This document shows positions 9,182 to 17,485 of a stretch of DNA of 57,519 nucleotides, in pieces. Source of the stretch: Acidisphaera sp. L21 (lineage in GTDB: Bacteria; Pseudomonadota; Alphaproteobacteria; Acetobacterales; Acetobacteraceae); assembly GCF_009765685.1 (NCBI RefSeq), contig NZ_LMUY01000142.1:9078-66596 (forward strand). The letters are read 5' to 3'. Under the pieces are notes generated by a model, which saw nothing but the letters and a program-made list of their open reading frames with translations, was not told the origin of the DNA and ran no database searches. How positions within the stretch are numbered: the stretch's first letter is position 1; every line of letters begins with the position of its first letter. The position numbers and the translations under genes were made by a program.

Positions 9182-9916
9182 TTATCGGGCGCGTACAGCG
9201 CCCACCGCGTCCTGCAACTCGGCCAATTCCACTGCGCCGGGCAGCATGCGCTTGCCGACGACGATGGCGGGCGTGCCTTCCACATGCAGCGCGGCGGCCA
9301 GGCGCAGATTTTCCTCCAGCCGCGCCTGGATCGCCGGGTCGGCCAGGTCGCGGTCGAACTGGGCGCCGTTCATGCCCAGCCTCTCCGCCTCCGCCCGAAG
9401 CGAGGCGGGGGTCGGCGTCGCGCTGCTATGCATGATCGCATCCTGCAGCCGCATGTAGCCGCCCTGGCGCTGCGCCGCGAGCAGGGCGCGGGATTCCAGG
9501 ACCGAGGCGGGGCCGAGGATCGGGATGTCCTTGAACACCAGCCGTACCTGCGGATCGGCCTTCACCAGCGCGGCCATGATCGGCAGCATCTGCCGGCAAT
9601 ACGGGCAGCGCGGGTCATAGAACTCCACCACCGTGACGCTGCCCTCGGGGTTGCCCACCACCTGGTCGGCCGGGCTGGACACCAGCGCGGTCTGCTGCGC
9701 CGCGATCGCGCTGGCCGCCGCCTCATCCTTGCGGGCGGAATCCTCGCTGCTCATCGCCGCCAACGCGTCGCGCAGGATTGATGGATCGTCCTTCAGCGCC
9801 TGTCGCACGATCTGCACGACCTCCGCCCGCTGATCCGGGCTCAGCGCTGCCGCATGCGCGGTGCCGGCCAAGCCTGCCAGCGCCAAAATGCCAGCCATTC
9901 CCCACTGCCTGACCAT
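9182..9916 (-). CDS. DsbA-family periplasmic thiol-disulfide protein, 244 aa
   Basis: The ATG at 9916 gives a clean Sec signal (GILALAGLAGTAHA). A helical linker rich in Ala, Gln and Asp follows (to about residue 90), then a DsbA-like thioredoxin fold with the active site FYDPRCPYCRQM (CPYC) and the cis-Pro loop VEGTPAIVVG near residue 210. The N-terminal helical extension is typical of DsbA/ScsC-type proteins that may oligomerise. It is divergently transcribed from a lipoprotein gene followed by two secreted four-cysteine proteins, which are plausible substrates. Residues upstream of 9916 do not look like protein. Confidence 0.88.
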   Translation of the reverse strand: MVRQWGMAGILALAGLAGTAHAAALSPDQRAEVVQIVRQALKDDPSILRDALAAMSSEDSARKDEAAASAIAAQQTALVSSPADQVVGNPEGSVTVVEFYDPRCPYCRQMLPIMAALVKADPQVRLVFKDIPILGPASVLESRALLAAQRQGGYMRLQDAIMHSSATPTPASLRAEAERLGMNGAQFDRDLADPAIQARLEENLRLAAALHVEGTPAIVVGKRMLPGAVELAELQDAVGAVRAR

Positions 9917-10034
9917 GCCGGCTCCTGCCTTGAATGCTTTGGCGAACGGGAACACATTGCCGCTCGCCGCGAAGACGGTTATGGCACGGGTCCCGGCCGA
10001 ACGGATATGGGCCGATGGAGGACGTGACACGCCG

Positions 10035-11474
10035 ATGCCAGCCTTGAGACGGACGCGCGCCAGCCTGACGCTGGCCCTGTGCGGCACCCTGGCTGCATGT
10101 TCCACTTTGTCGGACGTACAGCAGACCTTCTTCGGCGGCGGCGTGGCCGGCCCTGGATCTCAGCAACGCCGCATCAGCGGCTTCGTCGGCGGCGTGGTGT
10201 CGGACGAACCGACCGCGGCCCTCGCGGGGCGCGAGGTATTGGTGCTGGGCGGCACGGCAGCGGACGCCGCGGTGGCCGTCGGCTTCACCCTGGCCGTCAC
10301 CTATCCCTCGCGTGCCAGCCTTGGGGCCGGCGGCGCCTGCATCGCCTACAGCCCGGCCCGCACCGGTGCTGGTGAGGGCGTGCCCGAGGCGATCGTCTTT
10401 ACCCCCATCGCGTCCACCGCCGCCGCCTCGTCGCGCACCGATCGCCCAGCCGCCGTGCCGATGCTGGCGCGTGGGCTGTTCGCGCTGCACGCTCGCTACG
10501 GCCGCCGCCCATTCGAGACGCTGATCGCCCCGGCGGAGCAGCTTGCCCGGTTCGGCACCCCTGCCTCCCGCGCATTCGTGCGCGATCTGCAACTCGTCGC
10601 CGGGCCACTGATGGCGGACCCAAATGCCCGCGCCGTGTTCGCCCCCAACGGCAACGTGCTGACCGAGGGCACGAGCATGGTGCAGCCCGATCTGGGCGCC
10701 ACCCTGGCCCAGCTTCGCGTGGCCGGTGTCGGCGATCTGTATCAGGGCGCGCTCGCCCGGCGGTTCGAGATCGCCACCGCGACGGCCGGCGGCGGCATCT
10801 CCGCAAACGACCTGCGTGCCGCCCTGCCAAAGACCGTGTCCCCGATCATCCTGGCCGCCGGGCGCGACCAGGTGGCATTCCTGCCGCCGCCCGCCGATGG
10901 GGGATTGGCCGCCGCGGCAACGTTCCAATCGCTGCAGGCAAATGCCGGCGACTACAGCGGCGCGTTGAACCACGGCCTGGCCACCGCCGCACGCTGGCGC
11001 GCCGGTGGCGTGGACGCTGCCGCGCTGCTAGGCGGCCAGGCACCCGCAAGCGGCAGCCTGCCGTCGCTGCCTGCCTCCACCACCTTCGCCACGCTGGACC
11101 GCGACGGGAACGCCGTGGTGTGCGCGATCACGATGGACAATCTGTTCGGCACCGGCCGAATCGCACCCGGCACCGGCATCGTGCTGGGCGCCTCACCGGC
11201 CAGCAGCACGCCGCCTCTGCTGGCCGCCGCCGTCGCCTGGAACCCCAGCGTGCGAGGCTTCCGCGCCGCAGTGGGCGGCAGCGGGCAGGAGGGTGCGGCC
11301 CTAGCCGTGGCCGCCGGCCTGGCCAACACGCTGGGCAACCACGCTGCCACCCCGGTGCCGGAACCTGGACGCGCCAACATCATTGCCTGCTCGCGCTATC
11401 TGCCCGACACCGAGTCCAGTTGTGGCTGGACCGCGGATAGTCGCGGCAGCGGCCTGGCCGCCGGCGGCGAGTGA
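10035..11474 (+). CDS. Gamma-glutamyltransferase-like lipoprotein, 479 aa
   Basis: The N-terminus has a lipoprotein signal with lipobox TLAAC (Cys about residue 22). The body matches the GGT Ntn-hydrolase fold: GGTAADAAVAVGFTLAVTYP, then LGAGGACI, and a region matching the autocleavage site. The catalytic-site motif, TTHYS in E. coli GGT, reads STTFA before TLDRDGNAV, and FGTGRIAPGTGIVLG follows. The nucleophile Thr is thus Ser and the next conserved residues are changed. The substrate-binding Arg segment (DFREMAP) reads VFTPIAS. It is shorter than usual (about 580 aa). GGAG lies upstream of the ATG at 10035. Classic GGT activity is uncertain. Confidence 0.75.
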   Translation: MPALRRTRASLTLALCGTLAACSTLSDVQQTFFGGGVAGPGSQQRRISGFVGGVVSDEPTAALAGREVLVLGGTAADAAVAVGFTLAVTYPSRASLGAGGACIAYSPARTGAGEGVPEAIVFTPIASTAAASSRTDRPAAVPMLARGLFALHARYGRRPFETLIAPAEQLARFGTPASRAFVRDLQLVAGPLMADPNARAVFAPNGNVLTEGTSMVQPDLGATLAQLRVAGVGDLYQGALARRFEIATATAGGGISANDLRAALPKTVSPIILAAGRDQVAFLPPPADGGLAAAATFQSLQANAGDYSGALNHGLATAARWRAGGVDAAALLGGQAPASGSLPSLPASTTFATLDRDGNAVVCAITMDNLFGTGRIAPGTGIVLGASPASSTPPLLAAAVAWNPSVRGFRAAVGGSGQEGAALAVAAGLANTLGNHAATPVPEPGRANIIACSRYLPDTESSCGWTADSRGSGLAAGGE

Positions 11475-11830
11475 TGCGCCGTCTGCTGCCGATCGCTGTG
11501 ATCATGGTGGCATTCGGCGCGCAGGCTCGCCCGGTGACGTTGACGCTGGGCAAGACGACCCTGCCAACGACGCTGTACGGACCGGCGGACATGTTGTGCG
11601 ACCTGCACAAATGCCGCCTGTTCAACCTACCGGCGTCGGTGACGCCGATCCGCAATACCATCGTGGAATTCGGCCTGCCGGACATGTCGGGGCAGGACGG
11701 GGTGGAGTTCCGGCGCTGCTTTGCCCTGTGCCGGGCAAGCGTGTTGGGTTATGAGTCGAACCCAACGTCGAAAGCGGAACAATCGAACCCGACGCTGTTT
11801 ATTACACCTATCGAATTGCGGCTTGAGTGA
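11474..11830 (+). CDS. Small secreted four-cysteine protein, copy 1, 118 aa
   Basis: Unrecognised family. An N-terminal signal peptide (MRRLLPIAVIMVAFGAQA) precedes a mature domain with YGPADMLCDLHKCRLF and FRRCFALCRA, four cysteines in two CxxxC-type pairs. The ATG at 11474 shares a base with the preceding stop (TGATG); a GTG one codon earlier is possible. The next gene is a clear paralogue. Export and cysteine spacing suggest disulfide bonding, perhaps by the DsbA encoded 1.5 kb upstream on the other strand. Confidence 0.75.
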   Translation: MRRLLPIAVIMVAFGAQARPVTLTLGKTTLPTTLYGPADMLCDLHKCRLFNLPASVTPIRNTIVEFGLPDMSGQDGVEFRRCFALCRASVLGYESNPTSKAEQSNPTLFITPIELRLE

Positions 11831-11865
11831 AATATCTAATGGCATTGCAGCAAAGGAACGCCTTC

Positions 11866-12213
11866 ATGCGCCGGCTCGTGATTTTCTCGGTGTTTCTGAT
11901 GGCGGCGGCGCCGTTGCCGCCCGTGACGTTCCACCTGGCGCCCCCCCAGGCGGGCTCGACCGATTACGGTCCCGCCGACATGCTGTGCGACCTGGACAAG
12001 TGCCACATGTTCAAGGTTCCGGGCATGCCGTCCAACGGGACGGTCGATTTCCAGATGCCGTTCCTGAAAGGGCAGGAGCGAACCGATCTGCGTCGCTGCT
12101 TCTCACTATGCCGGGCCAAGGCGACTGGCTACCCGTCCGAGCCGGAGCATCGCACGCCGGACCAGCGCAACCCGTCCATCAGCATCGCCGTGACGGAGTT
12201 GTCGATCCAGTAG
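11866..12213 (+). CDS. Small secreted four-cysteine protein, copy 2, 115 aa
   Basis: Paralogue of the preceding protein. It shares YGPADMLCDLDKCHMF, the GQE motif, LRRCFSLCRA and a C-terminal GY-x-S-x-P followed by NPS. Signal peptide: MRRLVIFSVFLMAAAP. The ATG at 11866 is preferred over the upstream GTG at 11827 because AAAGGA lies 8-9 bases before it and because it starts the signal peptide. No known domain recognised. The pair likely arose by tandem duplication and has diverged strongly outside the cysteine motifs. Confidence 0.75.
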   Translation: MRRLVIFSVFLMAAAPLPPVTFHLAPPQAGSTDYGPADMLCDLDKCHMFKVPGMPSNGTVDFQMPFLKGQERTDLRRCFSLCRAKATGYPSEPEHRTPDQRNPSISIAVTELSIQ

Positions 12214-12223
12214 GCCGCATTCC

Positions 12224-13381
12224 ATGCTGAAGGTGGGCCGCACCGCCTCGGTGCCGCCCTTTCGGGTGATGGACGTAATCGCGGCGGCCAATGCGCGACA
12301 GGCCGCGTTGCCGCCCGGTGCGCCCGGTATCATCCGGATGGAAGTCGGCCAACCCGGCACCGGCGCGCCCCGCGGGGCCGTTGCCGCCGCGCAAGCCGCA
12401 CTCGCCGGCGGCGCCTCGCTTGGCTATACCGAGGCATTCGGCCGCCCATCCCTGCGCGCCCGCATCGCCGCCCATGGCCAGGACTGGTATGGCCATGCCG
12501 CCGACCCGGCGCGGATCGCCGTCACGATGGGCGCGTCGGCAGCCTTTCCGCTGGTATTCCTCGCGGCCTTCGACCCTGGCGACCGCGTGGCGATGGCGGC
12601 CCCCTACTACCCGCCCTACCGCAACATCGTCGCGGCGTTGGGCCTGGTCCCCGTGGTGATCGAGACCGGGGTCGAAACCCGCTACCAGCCGACCATCGCC
12701 GCGCTGGAACGGTTGGACCCGCGCCCGGACGGGTTGATCGTCGCCTCTCCCTGCAACCCGGCCGGCACTATGCTGCACCGGGACGAATTGGCCGCCATCG
12801 CCACCTGGTGCCACACCAACGGCGTGCGGTTGATCAGCGACGAGATCTATCACGGCCTGCAATACGGCCAGCCCATCGCCACCGCGGCGGCCTTCAGCCC
12901 CAGCGCGGTGGTGATCAACAGCTTTTCCAAATACTTCTCGATGACCGGCTGGCGCATCGGCTGGACCGTGCTGCCGGAGGAGTTGGTGCGCCCCGTGGAA
13001 TGCCTGGCGCAGAACCTGTTCATCTCCGCCCCGCACATCGCGCAGATCGCCGCCGAGGCAGCCTTCGACTGCCACGATGAATTGCAGGCCAACGTCGCGA
13101 TGTATCGCCGCTCCCGCGACCTGCTGCTGCGGGAGCTCCCCGGCGTCGGCTTCGCCCACCTGGCCCCGGCGGAAGGTGCGTTCTACGTCTATGCCGACAT
13201 CGCCGACCGCACGAACGACAGCGCCGGCTTCTGCGCCCGCCTGCTGGCGGAGGCCGGGATCGCCGCTGCCGCCGGCGTGGATTTCGACGCCGCCCGCGGC
13301 CACACCACGATGCGCCTCAGCTATTGCGGCCCCGAAGCCGCGATGGCGGAAGCGATCGAACGGCTGCGCGGGTTTCGCTAG
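12224..13381 (+). CDS. PLP-dependent class I/II aminotransferase, 385 aa
   Basis: Fold-type I aminotransferase acting on amino acids in the cytosol. Visible motifs are the substrate loop EVGQPGTGAP, the Y-T-E-A-F-G-R-P-S-LR start of the large domain, the cofactor-contacting ASPCNPAGTML, SDEIYHGLQY, and the Schiff-base lysine in NSFSKYFSMTGWRIGW near residue 234. C-terminal FYVYADI and TMRLSY are typical of aspartate/LL-DAP-type enzymes. The substrate cannot be assigned. It follows the secreted protein gene by 10 bases. Its TAG stop forms CTAG together with the stop of the convergent GNAT gene. Confidence 0.92.
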   Translation: MLKVGRTASVPPFRVMDVIAAANARQAALPPGAPGIIRMEVGQPGTGAPRGAVAAAQAALAGGASLGYTEAFGRPSLRARIAAHGQDWYGHAADPARIAVTMGASAAFPLVFLAAFDPGDRVAMAAPYYPPYRNIVAALGLVPVVIETGVETRYQPTIAALERLDPRPDGLIVASPCNPAGTMLHRDELAAIATWCHTNGVRLISDEIYHGLQYGQPIATAAAFSPSAVVINSFSKYFSMTGWRIGWTVLPEELVRPVECLAQNLFISAPHIAQIAAEAAFDCHDELQANVAMYRRSRDLLLRELPGVGFAHLAPAEGAFYVYADIADRTNDSAGFCARLLAEAGIAAAAGVDFDAARGHTTMRLSYCGPEAAMAEAIERLRGFR

Positions 13382-13890
13382 CGCGGATCCGTCCGTAGCA
13401 GCCCATACATCGCGGTGTCCCAGCGCTCCGGCCCAACCTGGACGGCGGAACGCCGCACGCCCTCCTCGACGAAGCCGAGCCCGCGATAGGTCCGAATTGC
13501 GGCGTTGTTGAAGGTGTAAACATTCAGTTCGACCCGCTTGAACGCCGGGTCGGCGAAGATGCGGTCGATCACCTGGCGGAGGAACGGCGCAGCCAGTCCC
13601 CGCCCGCGGAACGCCGGATTGACCGCGACCCGCCCCAACCGCGCCACGCCATGCCGCCAATCCAGCGCCGCCTGGCAGTGCCCGGCGGTGGCCCCACCCA
13701 CCACGCCGCTGAACAACCACCGCGCCGCCCGGTCGCCGGCGCCCTCGCGCAGCATTGCGCCAAGCTGCGCGTCGTCCAAGGGGAAGCGCATGTCCGCCCC
13801 ACCCCATTGGACCAACGCCGCCTCGCTGGCGAACCAGTCGATGAGCGTTCCGAAATCGGCCTCGGTAAACGGGCGGAGTTGCAAGGTCAT
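13378..13890 (-). CDS. GNAT family N-acetyltransferase (RimJ/RimL type), 170 aa
   Basis: Acetyl-CoA-dependent N-acetyltransferase. It shows the N-terminal [16 protein letters not shown], the acetyl-CoA-binding R-G-x-G-x-A loop ([14 protein letters not shown]) near residue 95, and [20 protein letters not shown], the C-terminal hallmark of Acetyltransf_3 proteins. The acceptor is unknown. It is convergent with the aminotransferase (shared CTAG) and divergent from the DUF1348-TetR pair. Confidence 0.88.
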   Translation of the reverse strand: MTLQLRPFTEADFGTLIDWFASEAALVQWGGADMRFPLDDAQLGAMLREGAGDRAARWLFSGVVGGATAGHCQAALDWRHGVARLGRVAVNPAFRGRGLAAPFLRQVIDRIFADPAFKRVELNVYTFNNAAIRTYRGLGFVEEGVRRSAVQVGPERWDTAMYGLLRTDPR

Positions 13891-13930
13891 GCGGCCAGTG
13901 TGACGTCACGCGCCTTACGAGGGAAGCTGC

Positions 13931-13968
13931 TTGACGCGTCGGCAAACTTCTGTACCAATCAGTACAAT
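13931..13968 (+). promoter_or_regulatory. Candidate promoter with TetR operator palindrome
   Basis: TTGACG at 13931-13936 could be a -35 box, with a weak -10 (TACCAA) 16 bases on. Overlapping this is the inverted repeat TGTACCAATCAGTACA at 13951-13966, with perfect 5-base arms TGTAC/GTACA and a 6-base centre. It lies 20 bases before the GTG start of the DUF1348 gene, whose operon encodes a TetR regulator. Autorepression through this site is the obvious reading; it is inferred from position and symmetry only. Confidence 0.55.
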
Positions 13969-13986
13969 CCTAACCAGGAGCGCGCC

Positions 13987-14457
13987 GTGTCTGACTCCCG
14001 CCCGCCTTTCCCGCCCTTCACCCGCGACACCGCCATCCAGAAGGTGCGTGCAGCCGAGGATGGCTGGAACACGCGTAACCCCGAGCGTGTATCTCTCGCC
14101 TACACCCAGGACAGCCGCTGGCGAAACCGGAACGAGTTCTTCCACGGCCGCCTGGCCATCGTCGAATTTCTCACCCGCAAGTGGCAGAAGGAACAGGAAT
14201 ACCGTCTCATCAAAGAACTATGGGAGTTCACCGAAAACCGCATCGCCGTCCGCTTCGCCTACGAATGGCACGATGTTGCCGGTGCTTGGTTTCGTTCCTA
14301 CGGCAACGAGAATTGGGAGTTCGATGGCGCCGGCCTGATGCAGACGCGCCATGCCAGCATCAACGACCTGGCCATCCAGCCAACCGATCGCCTGTTCCAC
14401 TGGCCACTCGGCGCCCGCCCCCAGGACCATGCGGGGCTCAGCGAACTGGGCCTGTGA
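13987..14457 (+). CDS. NTF2-like protein of the DUF1348 family, 156 aa
   Basis: Small cytosolic NTF2-fold protein. The family features are clear: [50 protein letters not shown] and a C-terminal FHWPLG. Members are often annotated as nuclear transport factor 2 family and have no established reaction. The start is the GTG at 13987, preceded by AGGAG at a 6-base spacing; the open frame upstream is not protein-like. Its stop overlaps the GTG of the TetR gene, so the two are coupled and probably controlled by the palindrome just upstream. Confidence 0.88.
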   Translation: MSDSRPPFPPFTRDTAIQKVRAAEDGWNTRNPERVSLAYTQDSRWRNRNEFFHGRLAIVEFLTRKWQKEQEYRLIKELWEFTENRIAVRFAYEWHDVAGAWFRSYGNENWEFDGAGLMQTRHASINDLAIQPTDRLFHWPLGARPQDHAGLSELGL

Positions 14458-14996
14458 CACCATCGCCAGCGCTTTTGGCCCAATTGGGGGAAGTGTTTCG
14501 CGAATACGGGTTCGAAGGCGCGAGCCTATCGCAGATCACCCGCGCCACCGGGCTGGGGAAGGGCAGCCTGTACCACCAATTCCCCGACGGTAAGGACGAG
14601 ATGGCCGCGTGCGTGCTGGACGAAATCGGCGCGTGGTTCGAGGCACAGATCTATGCCCCGCTCCGCATCGCGCCCGACCCGGCAGCGGCCATCGCCTTGA
14701 TGATGCGCAACGTGGAAACCTATTTCCGCTCCGGCCGCCGTGTCTGCCTGGTGGGCGTATTCGCGACCGGCGCGGTGCGCGACCGCTTTGCCGATCGCAT
14801 CGCGGCCTATTTCACCGCCTGGCGCGACGCCCTGGCCACGGCGCTGGGCCGCCTGGGCCGCCCGGACCCGGCGGGCCTAGCAGAAGACGCCGTGGCCGCG
14901 ATCCAGGGTGGCCTGGTCGCGGCCCGGGCGTGGGACGATCCAGCCGTGTTCGCCCGGGTGTTGCACCGGGCGCAGGCACGGCTTTTGGGTACTTAG
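14454..14996 (+). CDS. TetR family transcriptional regulator, 180 aa
   Basis: The N-terminal helix-turn-helix is plain: [29 protein letters not shown], about residues 12-42 (the recognition helix is around KGSLYHQF). A helical ligand domain of the LmrA/YxaF-like C-terminal type follows ([19 protein letters not shown]). The start is the GTG at 14454 in a GTGA overlap with the DUF1348 stop. It probably represses its own operon. It is convergent with the second substrate-binding protein gene of the large ABC run. Confidence 0.9.
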   Translation: MTPSPALLAQLGEVFREYGFEGASLSQITRATGLGKGSLYHQFPDGKDEMAACVLDEIGAWFEAQIYAPLRIAPDPAAAIALMMRNVETYFRSGRRVCLVGVFATGAVRDRFADRIAAYFTAWRDALATALGRLGRPDPAGLAEDAVAAIQGGLVAARAWDDPAVFARVLHRAQARLLGT

Positions 14997-15006
14997 GCCA
15001 ACCCTA

Positions 15007-16533
15007 CTATTTCCACTTGCATAGATAGTAGCGCGGCAGCTCGTCCGGGAAGGCCGGGAAGTCGAGGTTGGCGTCGAAGGCGTAGTAGGTGACGAAGGTG
15101 AACAGCGGCAGCCAATACGCCTGGTCCGTCGCGATCTTGATCGCCTCGGCATAATTCTTCTGCCGCTCCGCCGGCTCGGTGACCGAACCACCGGCCTTCA
15201 CCAGATCCATCACCTTCTGGTCGCGCGAGTAATCGTTGGAGCCACCGCCGAAGTAGTACGGCAGGATCGCCGACACGTCGTTGATGGAATAGCTGCCCCA
15301 ACTACCGGCATTCATCGGCGTCTGCCCGGCCATCACCTTCTGCACCACGGCGCCGACCTGCAATTGCTGGATGTCGACATTGATGCCGATCGCCTTCATG
15401 TAGCTCTGAAGCGCCGCATTCCAAGCCGGCAGCAGGTAACTCACCAGCGTGGTGTTGAAGCCCTGCGGGAAGCCAGCCTCCGCCATCAGTTTCTTCGCCA
15501 ACGCCGGGTCGTAGCTATAATCCGTCGCCGCCTTCTGGTCGCAGCCGAACTGGGTCGGGTAGCACGGCGCGGCCACCGGATGGCTGTCGCCCTGCACCAA
15601 ATTCTTCGCCATCGATGCACGATCGATCGAGTGGAAGATCGCCTGGCGCACCTTCTGGTTGGTCAGCGGGCTGTCCTTGGGCACCGCACGCGCCGCGGCG
15701 TCCAGCTCCAGATACCCCATCCGCATCGACCCGGCGCGCAGCACGCTCTTGCCCGGCAGGCCCTGCAGGCTTTGGAACTGGTCGGGGTTGAACTGCCAGA
15801 TCCAATCGGCCTGGCCGCTGATGAACGCCGTCAACTCCCCAGCCTCGTCCAGCACTTCGGTGATCTTCAGGTATTTGATCGCCGGTCGGCCCTTAGGGCT
15901 TTCCTTATAGTAATCCTCGAACCGCTCGAAATCGACATTGCTGGTGCCGTTCACGCGAGTGATTTTGTAGGGCCCCGTGCCGACCGGCGCCTTCGAATAC
16001 CCGGTGGGCCCCACCTTCTCGCGATACGCCTTCGGGTAGATCGCCAGCGTCATGGCGAAATATTCAAGCGCCGCCGGGAAGATGTTCTTGAACTTGATCC
16101 GCACCTTCATGTCGCTGATCTTTTCAGCGCCGGCCATGAAGGCGAGGTTGCTGGGCACCGCGACGAGCGGGTCCTTCAACACCGTCTCGAACGTATAAAC
16201 CACGTCGTCGGCGGTCAGCAGGTCGCCGTTATGGAACTTCACGCCCTCACGCAGGGTGAAATCCATGCTGAGCGAGTCCGCTGCCAACGTCCATTCCTTC
16301 GCCAGCGCCGGCACGATCTTGAAGGTGTTCGGGTCGCGATACACCAACGTGTCCCAGGCCTCGTGCGCCAGCACCAACCCGGTACGCAGGCTGTTGCGAT
16401 ACGGGTCCACGTCCGGCACAGCGTCGCGCCAATAGACGCGCAACGTGTCGCGGGCCTTCTGTGCGAAGGCGGGCTGCACCAGTCCGGCGCTGATCGTTAC
16501 GGCGGCGCTGCCCAGGAATGTGCGTCTCTTCAT
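15007..16533 (-). CDS. ABC transporter substrate-binding protein (SBP_bac_5), 508 aa
   Basis: Periplasmic cluster-C binding protein for peptides or similar solutes. The signal begins MKRRTFLGSAAVTISAG, a Tat-type RR motif. Lobe order is normal: RVYWRDAVPDVDPYRNS, then REGVKFHNGDLLTADDVVY near residue 100, PVGTGPYKI, KVRQAIFHSIDRASMAKNL, KKLMAEAGFPQG and a C-terminal lobe ending YYLCKWK. GGGGAG lies upstream of the ATG. It is the last gene of the ten-gene minus-strand ABC run, 19 bases after an OppF-type ATPase, so it probably serves the second importer. Confidence 0.94.
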   Translation of the reverse strand: MKRRTFLGSAAVTISAGLVQPAFAQKARDTLRVYWRDAVPDVDPYRNSLRTGLVLAHEAWDTLVYRDPNTFKIVPALAKEWTLAADSLSMDFTLREGVKFHNGDLLTADDVVYTFETVLKDPLVAVPSNLAFMAGAEKISDMKVRIKFKNIFPAALEYFAMTLAIYPKAYREKVGPTGYSKAPVGTGPYKITRVNGTSNVDFERFEDYYKESPKGRPAIKYLKITEVLDEAGELTAFISGQADWIWQFNPDQFQSLQGLPGKSVLRAGSMRMGYLELDAAARAVPKDSPLTNQKVRQAIFHSIDRASMAKNLVQGDSHPVAAPCYPTQFGCDQKAATDYSYDPALAKKLMAEAGFPQGFNTTLVSYLLPAWNAALQSYMKAIGINVDIQQLQVGAVVQKVMAGQTPMNAGSWGSYSINDVSAILPYYFGGGSNDYSRDQKVMDLVKAGGSVTEPAERQKNYAEAIKIATDQAYWLPLFTFVTYYAFDANLDFPAFPDELPRYYLCKWK

Positions 16534-16552
16534 GGTCGGTTTCTCCCCTATT

Positions 16553-17485
16553 CTATGCGGCTAGATGACATTCCACCGCACGGCGCGCGGGGGGCTCGGT
16601 TCGGCATCGGTCGATCGCAATCGGGCAGCGCGGATGAAACCGGCAACCCGGCGGAATATTCGAGGGATCGGGATACCCTTCGCCCAGCGGCACCTCCGGC
16701 AGCCCCAACCCCGGCTCCGGCGTCAGGACGGAGGCGAGCAGGGCGCGGGTATACGGATGCTGCGGCGCGCGAAATACATCCTCGCTGGGCCCATGCTCCA
16801 CGATGCGGCCAAGATACATCACTGCCAATTCATCTGCGATGTGTTCCACCACGGCCAGATTGTGGCTGATGAACACCAGCGTCAGGTCGAACTCGGCACG
16901 CAGATCGCCCAGCAAATTCAGGATCTGCGCCTGCACCGACACGTCCAGGGCGGAGGTCGGTTCGTCGCACACCAAAATTCGCGGCTGGTTCACCAAAGCC
17001 CGCGCAATGGCCACCCGCTGGCGCTGCCCGCCCGAAAGCTGTGCTGGGTAGCGTGTGCCGGTTTCGGGGCTCAGGCCGACGCGCTCCAGCATCTTCGCCA
17101 CCCGGCGCTGCTGTTCACCGCCCCTGATGCCCTGCACCATCAGCGGCAGGCCGATCAGATCATTGACCCGGCGTCGCGGATTCAACGAACTCATCGGGTC
17201 CTGGAACACTGGTTGGATCAGCTTGGCCCGTTCGCGACGGTCCATATTCGCCAGGTTTTGCCCATCGACCCGCACCGTCCCATCGCTGGGCGGCAGCAGC
17301 CCCAGCAGCACGCGCGCCAGGGTGGACTTCCCGCAGCCGGACTCACCCACGATTCCCAAGGCGCGGCCCGGCGCGATCTTCAGATTGATGTCGTCCACCG
17401 CCACCACATGCGCTTGCGGCCCAAACAGCCCCTGGCGTTGGTCGAACACCCGGTGCAGCCCGACGGTTTCGATCGCCGCGTTCAT
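16553..17485 (-). CDS. ABC transporter ATP-binding protein, OppF/DppF type (importer 2), 310 aa
   Basis: Cytosolic ATPase of the second peptide-type importer. It has Walker A GESGCGKST, the Q-loop PVFQDPMSSLNPRR, ABC signature LSGGQRQRVAIARAL, Walker B ILVCDEPTSALD, and the oligopeptide C-terminal domain with HPYTRALLASV and the cysteine-bearing GCRFHPRCP. In many Opp/Dpp ATPases these C-terminal cysteines ligate an Fe-S cluster. The ATG at 17485 overlaps the upstream ATPase stop (ATGA). Confidence 0.94.
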   Translation of the reverse strand: MNAAIETVGLHRVFDQRQGLFGPQAHVVAVDDINLKIAPGRALGIVGESGCGKSTLARVLLGLLPPSDGTVRVDGQNLANMDRRERAKLIQPVFQDPMSSLNPRRRVNDLIGLPLMVQGIRGGEQQRRVAKMLERVGLSPETGTRYPAQLSGGQRQRVAIARALVNQPRILVCDEPTSALDVSVQAQILNLLGDLRAEFDLTLVFISHNLAVVEHIADELAVMYLGRIVEHGPSEDVFRAPQHPYTRALLASVLTPEPGLGLPEVPLGEGYPDPSNIPPGCRFHPRCPIAIDRCRTEPPARRAVECHLAA

